Positions 52,611 through 61,713 of a stretch of DNA of 64,000 nucleotides are shown one piece after another; the stretch's first letter is position 1; the number at the start of each line of letters is the position of its first letter. The stretch comes from Dermatophagoides farinae. Lineage: Eukaryota; Arthropoda; Arachnida; Sarcoptiformes; Pyroglyphidae. The notes under the pieces are model-generated. The model ran no database searches and was not told the origin of the DNA. It saw only the letters and a program-made list of their open reading frames with translations. Location: contig NC_134683.1 in the NCBI RefSeq assembly GCF_024713945.1, forward strand, positions 3,225,501 to 3,289,500. Direction: 5' to 3'. A program made the translations under genes and the position numbers.

Positions 52611-52865
52611 ATGAGTCTAGGACAAACAATCTACAGGACCGTATTTGCACGGACATCAACAGCAGCATTGGCCGTCATCACTATGGCATTCTTTTTCGAA
52701 CGTGGAGTTTCGGGCTTTTCCGATTATACATTCGATAGGATCAATAAAGGTGTAAGTAGTAAATTATCATTTTCGTTTCCTATTCAGAATCACTAATTAT
52801 TTTTTTTTAAATATTAATTTCAGAAACAATGGAAAGATATTAAACATCTGTATGAAAACAAATAA
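52611..52865 (+). CDS. UQCR10: Cytochrome b-c1 complex subunit 9 (UQCR10/QCR9)
   Basis: Small single-helix subunit of respiratory complex III. Exons 52611-52751 and 52824-52865 give 60 aa. The sequence MSLGQTIYRTVFARTSTAAL followed by a hydrophobic helix (about 18-29), FFERGVSGFSDYTFDRINKG and KQWKDIKHLYENK matches the family throughout (FFER and ENK are typical). AATAAA at 52929-52934. Confidence 0.95.
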
Positions 52866-53258
52866 TAATAATTAAAATTCGTGAAAGAAAATTCATGTAG
52901 TTTCATTTTGAATATTTAAATTTTTCTGAATAAAAACTCTAATTATGTCTTATTAAACACATACACAAAAAAAACTTGTCTCTTTTAAATTTTTAATGTT
53001 TTCTTTGATTGATTTTTTTTGTACATTTTAATCTCGAATTTTGGAACATTTTTGGATAATTTATTGACGACAATTTGCAGCTGATCCAGCCAATTGTTTG
53101 CCATGCGCAATAAGAATCGATATTTTGGCAATGTTTATCGGCCCATATTTTTGTTGTTTGATAAATTATTACATCAAAGCATGAGAGAAAAGAGATGGCT
53201 TTGAATTTTATTTTTATGAAATTTTAATGATTAAAAAAATAATTTATCCTTTCTGATA
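52866..53258. other. Intergenic DNA between UQCR10 and CASD1
   Basis: Holds the UQCR10 polyadenylation signal, then a ~95-bp balanced-composition stretch (about 53070-53165) with short open frames on both strands but no start or family match. The end of the interval is the CASD1 leader. Confidence 0.45.
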
Positions 53259-56198
53259 ATGAAATCGGAAATATTTACCTATGGTTTTAGTGATCATTGG
53301 ATGATAAGAAATCTATTATCATCTAATAATATAAAAAAAGTTGCCTTTCTACTTACATTCATATTGATTGGATATCATGGCGTTCTTCATTTGACTTCAG
53401 GTTTGAATCAAATTTTTTTCTCGATTGTAGATAATTGAAATATTTGTTTCCAGGAGTAAAATCATGCAAATGGCTACTTAGTGATGGAAGTTTTCATGGA
53501 TTCGGTAGCTATCGTGTTTGGCAACCATACGGCTGTATGTTGCATACATATTCCAAAATGTGAGTCAAGTATTTCCAATTGGAAAACATTTTAAATTTTC
53601 ATTTCTAATTTCTTCTAAGTGATACACGAATGTGCCTCAAATACATTGCCTATTGGGGTGGCCGTAATCACATTGTATTCATGGGTGATGCACGTATCCA
53701 TCAATTATATGAACAATTTGTACAATCTATTGGTGTGGATCCACCCCCATCATCGACAACAACAACAACAATCGATCATCATTTTGGTGATTCCGGTTAT
53801 CAGGATAAAGATCTAAATTTAAACATTCGATTTTTATGGCGTCCAGTTGTGAATCGATCAATGATTGATCAATGTAAACATTGGTCTTCGATAAAAGATC
53901 ATCTTAAACCGAATATTGTCATAATGGGTAGTGCTACAAATTCTATTCGCTCAAGTAATGGTAGTGTTGAAGCGTTAGAATTTTATCATAAAAATCTTAC
54001 CATAATGTTACCATGCATGGAAGCATTGAATCGAACGACTAGATTTTTATGGGTTCTACAAGATCCAATCAAACAACAACATTCCGGATTTTTAAGGAAA
54101 GAAAAACCTAAAACAACAATGATTACAAATGAACAAATCGATCTGTATAATAAAGCAGCGATGGAAGCACTTCGTTTTGCCAAAGCAAATACGGTACATA
54201 TATGGAGTTCAGCTCGTTTAGTAGCACAAGGTTTCAGTGGTGAAGATCCAATAAATGGTTCAAATGATGAACTTCGTATTGATCCACATTCTCTACGATT
54301 TTCCATTCAAATTCTATTGAATCTTTATTGTAATGATCATATGAATTATAATGATGGAACATGTTGTAGTGATCCGGAGAAAATTACTGCCATTCAATGT
54401 GTTGTTTTAATGGTGTTCACAATGATCATTGTGATCAGTGCAACGATTTATATTTATAGCCGATATTTTAGTCGACAAAATTATTTCCGATTACGACGAC
54501 GACAATATAAATGGACACGGCTAAAAAATGATGATTGTGAATTTGAACTTATTGAAGTGAATGGTATTTTTGATAATAACAATACCGAGATCAACAATAA
54601 TCACAATGATGATCAACAAAGTAACGATACTGAAGAAGTAAGAATCATTACAAATCAAGAACAACAATCATCAACAAACGAAAAAAATGTACCAGTAATG
54701 AAACGAGATCTATTCTTTCCATTGGCCCGTTTAGGAATCATAATGTTATATTTTTATCTCTGTGATCGTACGAATTTTTTTATGAAAGAAAACAAATATT
54801 TTACTCGACCAAATTTTCTACTTCCAATTGCCTATGTATTTGCATTAGGCTTATTCTTTACGGATGAATCATCAAAAACGAACGTATTGCATACAGATCA
54901 AACAAACGAAATGAAAGGCTGGATGCAATTGGTCATTTTGGCTTATCATTATACTGGTGCATCACAAGTTTTACCCATTTATATGTCCGTTCGATTATTG
55001 GTATCATTGTATCTATTTCTAAGTGGATATGGACATTTTACCTATTTCTATACTACCGGTGATGTTAGTTTTACAAGATTTTGGAAAGTAATTTTTCGTT
55101 TAAATTTTCTTGCCGTTTGCCTTTGTCTTTGTATGAATCGTCCTTATCAATTTTATTATTTTGTTCCACTTGTTACATTCTGGTTTATAATAATGTTCAC
55201 CACATTTAAAATTATACCACATGTTTCAACACAATCGGCCGAATCAAATTCATCACATTATTTTTATGTTGTATTGAAAATTGTCACTTTGTTTGCCATC
55301 GTTTCATTATTATATACATCGGAAGTATTTTTCGAAAATATTTTTCTTATTCGTCCATGGAAATCATTGTTTGTCACTACAGATGATTCAATCAAAGAAT
55401 GGTGGTTTCGTTGGAAAATTGATCGCTATGTAAGTTGAATGATAATTTTGTTGAAATTCTATTTTTTTTCGATTTATGTAAATTAGAGTGTCCTGTTTGG
55501 AATGGTCACCGCATTTGGCTTACAAATGTTACGTAAACATCAGCTAATCTGGGAGAATGATACGTATCCATATTTGTTTACATTTCGTATCAGTATTTTC
55601 ACAATATTTGCCGCCCTTATCGGTTTGATTGTAAGTAGAATGATTGCATAATCAATATGTATAAAAAAAACAAGAGTAAATTTATTTACCTTTACTTACA
55701 GTTCTACATAGCGTTGATATTTATTTGCAATAATAAATCTGAATGTAATGAATTACATCCATATGTATCATTCATACCAATAATATCGTTTATCATATTA
55801 CGTAATACATCGAAATGGTTTCGTTCTCGTTTTAGTTTATTATTTGCTTGGTTTGGACGAATTTCTCTTGAGGTAAAATAATGATACAAATTTCATTTGT
55901 GAATCTATTCTATTTAACCATTTGTTTTTCTTTCATTATTCTTAAGTTATTCTTATGTCAATATCATATATGGTTGGCTGCTGATACACATGGAATACTG
56001 GTATTGATACCAGGCTATCCAGTATTGAATGTAGTAATCACATCATTTATATTCATATCGATAGCACATGATATACACATAATAACCGATTGTATTGTAC
56101 ATTGTTTAATTACAAATGATTGGCGTCATACATTACGTAATTTAAGCATAATTTGTCTTATATTATTACCGGTCGGCATTAAAGATGGAATGTTTTAA
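53259..56198 (+). CDS. CASD1: CAS1-domain protein CASD1 (sialate O-acetyltransferase family), SGNH catalytic residues apparently lost
   Basis: In mammals CASD1 9-O-acetylates CMP-sialic acid in the Golgi. Exons 53259-53400, 53454-53559, 53620-55429, 55487-55630, 55702-55872 and 55947-56198 give 874 aa. An N-terminal anchor (VAFLLTFILIGYHGVL) is followed by the lumenal SGNH region (WQPYGCMLHTYS, HIVFMGDARIHQLYEQF, FLWVLQDPI). A multi-pass acyltransferase domain follows (LGIIMLYFYLCDRTNFFMKE, KGWMQLVILAYHYTGAS, RPYQFYYFVPLVTFWF, EWWFRWKIDRY, CQYHIWLAADTHGILVLIPG). The membrane part is nearly colinear with remembered human CASD1. In the SGNH part, the nucleophile motif GDSR is GDAR (Ala107, codon 53690-53692), and the DxxH motif is D-E-L-R (Arg302, codon 54275-54277). 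Both changes predict loss of the esterase-like activity. Confidence 0.93.
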
Positions 56199-56930
56199 TC
56201 GATTTGTGATCTACGATGACTGTTGATCAACAATGGATGATTACTCAACAAATTGATGTTTTTTTTCCCCATGATTTACTAGTCATCAATCATCAATCAT
56301 CAAATCAATTGATAAAATCAATCATTAATGGAAACAATAATTTGAATTTTCGCACAAATAATAATAATAATAATAATAAAAAATTGCAATAATTCAATGG
56401 TTATATGATAATATGATAATCAAGTTGCAAAATGTATAAAAATAAATTTTTTGTTGTTGTTGATATGATAACAAGCTATGTGTTTGTGTGTGTGTATATT
56501 TGTTGTGTGCATATGGATGTTTTTGGGGTGGTGGTCTTCGTGTATATAATCATCATTGTATCATTTATCACATCGCTATAACATCATCCAAATTCAAGGT
56601 TTAATTGTCATAACAACAACAACAACAATTAAACAAACCAAAAAAAGCAAAACTCTCAACACTTTTTTTTTATTTTACTCAACATCAATCATTTTCTTTT
56701 GAAAATGGAATCGATTCATATTTCATTTTTTTTGTTGTCGTTTTTGTTGTAATATGTCTGCTGTTTGCACAAAAAAAATTTTTTGTCTGTGATTTCTCAT
56801 CAAAAACAAAACAAAACAAAACAAAGAAAAAAAATTCTATATAGAAATTTATTAATTTTTTTTGTTTTCGTTCTTAAAAAATTGTAAAATTTTTTTTTTT
56901 TTTTTGTTTCCTAAAAAAAATTTAAACCAA
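56199..56930. other. Intergenic DNA between CASD1 and the first small membrane gene
   Basis: 732 bp, A/T-rich, with AAT repeats about 56356-56381, TG near 56480-56500 and an AAAAC tract about 56802-56825. No gene seen. Confidence 0.45.
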
Positions 56931-57329
56931 ATGTCTTTTAATCTGTGCACCACATGTATATCGGTGATGAATAGGAAAAGGAAAAAAGATCGTCGTCATA
57001 TTACACATTATCGTTCATATCATTATGCTAAATATTTGGGCCTAATTGGTTCATTGATAATTTGTTTAGGCCTTGGCCTTTGGTTTATGGTACGACCGGA
57101 AGCAACAGAGGCCAAATTAATAGCAACAATAACGGTCACGGCCATTGGTTTAATAGTATTTTTTATTGCAACATTTCTGTTTTTTAAATCAGCCTATCAT
57201 ACATTTATGGAACAACGTAATGAAAATGTAACGACAACAACAACAGCGACAACGTCGGCAACGGCAACAACGATGGCATCACAATCATTATCATCATCAA
57301 AATTTCCATTATCAAATACTCAATATTAA
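56931..57329 (+). CDS. Small two-helix membrane protein, intronless, family not recognised
   Basis: 132 aa from the first ATG. A basic Arg/Lys/His-rich N-terminus (RKRKKDRRHITHYRSYHYAK) leads into helix 1 LGLIGSLIICLGLGLWFMV (about 36-54), a 12-residue loop, and helix 2 IATITVTAIGLIVFFIATFL (about 66-85). A Thr/Ala/Ser-rich tail follows. Positive-inside logic puts both ends in the cytosol. Same length and layout as the gene at 58024, suggesting a tandem pair. No enzymatic motif. Confidence 0.65.
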   Translation: MSFNLCTTCISVMNRKRKKDRRHITHYRSYHYAKYLGLIGSLIICLGLGLWFMVRPEATEAKLIATITVTAIGLIVFFIATFLFFKSAYHTFMEQRNENVTTTTTATTSATATTMASQSLSSSKFPLSNTQY

Positions 57330-58023
57330 TATATAAAATGAAAACGGAACAAGGAAATCGAAATCGAAACCGAAACCAAGTGATTTATTTTATTCAAAAT
57401 ATTTTATTTTTTTTCAATTCAAGAAAAAAAAAATTTTCCACAATGACGAGACAATCAATTTCGTTCGTTGGCATTCGAATCTCATTCATTCATTGGAAAA
57501 TACACACAAACACAAACATAGTTTCAAGCACTCGAAACAGGTTTTTCCTTCAAATATTTTGTTGGTGCTCACCTTTCTCATCATTTTAATTCGATGTCTC
57601 TTCAACATTATATATAGTTTGATTTTAATTTCTCAAGATTTATACAAGTGTGTGTGTGTGTGTGTGTGTATGTTTTAAATGAATGAGCTCAAGATGTTTA
57701 CCATCATCTACATATAATAACAACATCATTATCACAATGTTTGTATGACAACAAAATTTTCGGTTAAGATATTCGAGAATTTATAATAATCTTTATATTT
57801 ATGTATCTGATATCTGATTTTTTTTTTCTTAATTCACAAAGATCTATGATTTAAGAATATTTTATTCTGAATGAAATGATTTCATCATTTGAATTTGTTT
57901 TTTTTTATCTTGTTGATATAAATTCCGAATGTAATTGAATGTAAAACTCAATATATAAAGAATTATAGAATACATAAATATAATAACCGTATATATCATT
58001 GATCGATTATCATTCATTCAATC
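57330..58023. other. Intergenic DNA between the two small membrane genes
   Basis: 694 bp of A/T-rich DNA with a TG run about 57647-57668. No feature beyond UTR and promoter expected. Confidence 0.45.
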
Positions 58024-58419
58024 ATGAGCACAATAACCGGTAGTTATGTTTATAATGATAATTATGTGGAAACACCAAGAAGATATTTTACACTTGGTAT
58101 TCTATGCTGTTGTATTGCTGGTTTCATTTTTTTTATCGGTATCATTTTAATGGTTTTTGGATCATCACCATCGATACCAGAAGCCATATGGATAACGGGT
58201 ATTGTATTCCTATTGATTGGTGGTCTATTGTTCGTATTGGGCGTTTCATCTATTGGCCTATATTTTTCACGTGAAGATAAACGTAAAAGTGAAATTGAAT
58301 TTATTAATTCAGAATTTACAACGGCCGCTGCAGCTGCTGTAGCAGCTAATTCTGCAATTGGATCATCATCATCATCACATCGTAGCATTCATTCCAACAA
58401 TGTTTACCTCATTGAATGA
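58024..58419 (+). CDS. Small two-helix membrane protein, intronless, family not recognised
   Basis: 131 aa. A polar N-terminus (MSTITGSYVYNDNYVETPRR) precedes helix 1 YFTLGILCCCIAGFIFFIGI (about 21-40, with three adjacent Cys that could be acylated). A short loop with PSIPEA follows, then helix 2 IWITGIVFLLIGGLLFVLGV (about 56-75). The tail is charged then Ala/Ser-rich and ends NNVYLIE. Same architecture and size as the upstream gene at 56931 and also intronless. Function unknown. Confidence 0.7.
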   Translation: MSTITGSYVYNDNYVETPRRYFTLGILCCCIAGFIFFIGIILMVFGSSPSIPEAIWITGIVFLLIGGLLFVLGVSSIGLYFSREDKRKSEIEFINSEFTTAAAAAVAANSAIGSSSSSHRSIHSNNVYLIE

Positions 58420-58546
58420 TCATCGTTTTGTTGCTATCAAGCCACCAATTGATTATTTTTGATACCGAATTTATTTGTAAATAATTTTTTCCTTTCTCTC
58501 TTTTGTTCTCAGATTATCATGTTCGAAATGAATTATTATTATTAAT

Positions 58547-58552
58547 TTTATT
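58547..58552 (-). terminator. Polyadenylation signal of SF3B6
   Basis: AATAAA on the minus strand, 86 bases past the SF3B6 stop codon. Confidence 0.5.
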
Positions 58553-58637
58553 AAAAATGAATTTTTGTTGATATTATTTACAAACGAATAAAAAAAGAGA
58601 TTCCATTTACATGGAATAATATATCATATGTTGTCGT

Positions 58638-59000
58638 TTAGATATTGTATCGTTTCTTTAGTTGATCCAATTCGGCTTCTTTTTTATCGACATCCAATTT
58701 TTTGAATGCTTTATTTGGTTGATAATAAAGTACGACTAAATATCGATTACAAACATTGAATCCTGATAGATGATCGCAAGCATTTTTTGCATCAAATATA
58801 TCTTCATATACGACAAATGCAGTTCCTTTTGTCTCGGGTGTATTGCCAACACGAATTTGTCTTATGGCACCATATTTACCGAATATATCATACATTTCAT
58901 CTGATGTAATTTTGTATGGAAGATTACGAACATAAAGAATTCGATTCACTTCAGGCGGAAGACGTAGATTGGCCCGTTTGTTTTGCATAGCCATAGCCAT
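58638..59000 (-). CDS. SF3B6: Splicing factor 3B subunit 6 (SF3B6, p14/SF3B14)
   Basis: U2 snRNP protein that contacts the branch-point adenosine. Intronless, 120 aa against 125 in human from memory. The start was set at the ATG that gives [20 protein letters not shown], matching the human N-terminus; in-frame codons upstream are not conserved. One RRM with RNP2 ILYVRNL and RNP1-like [10 protein letters not shown], then [19 protein letters not shown] and a Lys-rich C-terminus [10 protein letters not shown]. Confidence 0.96.
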   Translation of the reverse strand: MAMAMQNKRANLRLPPEVNRILYVRNLPYKITSDEMYDIFGKYGAIRQIRVGNTPETKGTAFVVYEDIFDAKNACDHLSGFNVCNRYLVVLYYQPNKAFKKLDVDKKEAELDQLKKRYNI

Positions 59001-59285
59001 TGTTAGATGATGAAAAAAAAACAATTACAATTAAATTTTTAAATCAAATATAAAATTGAAATTTTTCTTAAAATTTAAAACTTGAAAACAAACAAATAAA
59101 AAATATGAGCCAGTCAAAATGCTTGAATTCGATGAATGTGTGTGGTTCCTATTTCAACACTGAAAGCTCAATATACTCAAAATAGTATTATAAATCTTTT
59201 CTCAACGCGCGTTTTATCGTCATAGTCGGTAGTGGTAAAAATCCTTCACTTTCATGTTCTCATTGATATAATATATCAGAAAAAA

Positions 59286-60040
59286 ATGAGACAAGAATTC
59301 ATAAGAACGTATTGTTTTCCAAAAAGAATTGATCATGATGATTACAGAAAAATGCTGGAAAATTTATCGAAAAGTGAGGATAGTATCAAAAGAAATGGTT
59401 TCGGTATACCCAATAAATGTTATATTTGTTCCAAATTAAATCAGATACATGGAAAAAGTGTATTGTTTAAAACGAAAAGAGATTTCTTTAAACATGTGAG
59501 ACTATATCATAGTGATTATTCTGAGTAAGTTTTTATTTATATTTTGTTTATTATTTCAATTCTAATTATTAATTATTATTGGGTTCATTTCAAATATATA
59601 GATCAATTAAAATGAAAAAATTGCCCAAGCCTACTAATAAAGTTATTAAAGATGTGGTGCCATCTTCTTTCAGTACTGCTATTACGAAATCTGTTATTCC
59701 TATTGATGATCCATCACCATCATCATCGTCTGATTTTTTTGATTCAAATTCGATTTCAACTTATTCTGGTCAATATCCTCAGATTCAGAAGAGTCCACCT
59801 TGTTCCTCATTGCCTACTGCATCCAATTCTCATTCTAGTTTGTCCTCTTATCAATTGCCGAAGTTTAATCCAATTCTAACATCTTTTTCTTCCAAAATTC
59901 TCACGACAAAGTCTTCCACACCAAAGGTTTCTGTTTCGAAAGCAAAAACATCGTCAAAACAGTCTAATATGAAAATACCGATTGGTGGTAAAGGTATTAT
60001 CTTATTTAAAAGAAGCACACAAGTTCAACAAACAACATGA
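59286..60040 (+). CDS. Unrecognised protein with a possible C2H2-like zinc finger
   Basis: Exons 59286-59524 and 59602-60040 (donor GA/GTAAGT, acceptor ATATAG) give 225 aa. The start is the first in-frame ATG. The N-terminal half contains KCYICSKLN, and about 28 residues later HVRLYH, a C-x2-C...H-x4-H arrangement like a finger with a long insert. The C-terminal half is Ser/Pro/Lys-rich and probably disordered. AATAAATAAA at 60251-60260 fits a 3' end. No family was recognised; the continuous frame across a good splice junction and the polyadenylation signal argue that it is a real gene. Confidence 0.6.
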
Positions 60041-60290
60041 TCGAATTTGAAAATAGATGATGCCAATCAACTGCCGTAACAAAAATAATTTGATTCTTCA
60101 AAATCCCGATTGATCTGTGATTGATTCATTGATGCCGATACTTTGATATATACTTATTACGATGCCAATGATCATGTTACCTTGAAACTGTTGAATTTCT
60201 TATTCAAATTGTGTTAAAAATATTTTTTTTCGAGTTCATTGCTTATATTCAATAAATAAAACTATTTTTAATTGAAAACAATCTAAAAAC

Positions 60291-60369
60291 TAGATGGCAG
60301 TATAAGTTCCATTGTGTCGATTATTTTTATGAGAATTTCTATCCTTTTGGAATAGATAATAGATGGCGC
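60291..60369 (+). promoter_or_regulatory. Pair of CTCF-like motifs in the cut 3' flank
   Basis: TAGATGGCAG (60291-60300) and TAGATGGCGC (60360-60369) both fit the CTCF core YAGRKGGCRS, are in the same orientation and are 69 bp apart. They lie between the end of a small gene and the 3' end of a developmental regulator, a usual place for insulators. Identification is by motif only. Confidence 0.35.
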
Positions 60370-61157
60370 TGGTCAAAAAGATGAAATTGTCAAATTGAGA
60401 ATTATAAATTCCATGATGATGAATGATGATAAATTCTTTAAGAATAGAAATAAACAAACGAAAGAAATTCATTCAATAATCATGTAATGTATTTATTGGC
60501 CATAATAATAATAATAATAATTATAATGAAATAAAATGAATCAGATAAATACAAATTAATAAGATTTGACAAATAAAACTGAATTGGAAAATCAATGATC
60601 AAAAATGAAAAAAAAAATGATGTCCATTGATCAAATCAATTATATAATAATAGGTCATACAATTAGATATTTCAAAAAAGAAAAAAAATATTACACAAAG
60701 AGAAAAACGAGAAAAATTTTCACACCGGGCATGAATCGAAGTAATGATAATGATGATGATGATGATGATGGTGACAGACAGACAGACAGATATTAGAAAT
60801 TGAAAATTAGTGAGATGAGAAAAAAAAAGAAGAATCAAAGAATTGTCTGTGTGTGTGTGAAGATGTAAGTCTGTTGTATATAGTGAAAATGAATGGCATG
60901 AAGAAAAAAAAACGAACCAGATTCAAATTCAAAGAGATCCAAAAAAAAACAATATTTAAAATGAGAAACAGAATTTTTTTGTGATGAGAATAATGAATGT
61001 GAGATGAGGCAGATGTGTATTGATGTTTTGATGTGTGAGTGTGTGTCAGGTGAGGACATTAAAAATGGTCAATAATGATGATGATGATGATGATGAAGCA
61101 AATTAAATCGAATGATCGAATGATGATTAAATTAAAAAGAAAAGAATACAAAAAAAT

Positions 61158-61195
61158 ATGGATGCAAAACAAGAATATTCCTGTTTTGCATCCAT
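61158..61195. repeat. Perfect 14-bp inverted repeat with 10-base loop
   Basis: Arms ATGGATGCAAAACA (61158-61171) and TGTTTTGCATCCAT (61182-61195) flank AGAATATTCC, whose inner GAATATTC is itself palindromic. It lies about 520 bases past the cut stop codon, so it may fold in the cut 3' UTR or act as DNA. Each arm contains ATGCAAAA, close to the POU octamer ATGCAAAT. Confidence 0.75.
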
Positions 61196-61713
61196 CGAAT
61201 GGGAAAAAATATGATTAAATCAAAGTTTTGTTGAGATAACTATATGTGATGATGTTCAAAAATGATGTGTGTGTGTGAGAGAGAGTGTAAAAATCAAAAA
61301 AAAAATTCTAAAATAAATTATTTAAAAAAACAGAAATCAAAGCAGATTGTTTTTTTTTTTTGGTGTGAAGATGAGATGATCAGTGTAGGTGTGTGTGTGT
61401 GTGTGTACGAATTCTTGTTGAATAAATTAAAATTTGAATAAATAGAAAAAAAAATGATGTAAATTGTCTGTAGGTGTGTGTCTACTTTCAGTATACAGAT
61501 CAATAATACTTAAATTGACTTAATGGTCATCATCATTCATTGATATCAACAGAATAAAGCATTTGATAAGTATTGTATTGTTTGTCACTATTATTTTATT
61601 TATAGACAAATAGATATTCAAGAAGAATTTATTGAGGCAATAGGTTTGTATGTATGAGTGGGTCGATATCGATACAAATTGATTGATCATTGATGATCAT
61701 GATGATTGATGAA

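Larger units (their letters stand above)
60041..61713. other. Intergenic DNA between the zinc-finger-like gene and cut; includes the cut 3' flank
   Basis: 1.67 kb with the AATAAA pair at 60251, two CTCF-like decamers (60291-60300, 60360-60369), GAT/TG/CAGA microsatellites (about 60739-60792, 61070-61095, 61387-61405) and a 14-bp inverted repeat at 61158-61195. Part is probably the long 3' UTR of cut on the minus strand. Confidence 0.5.
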
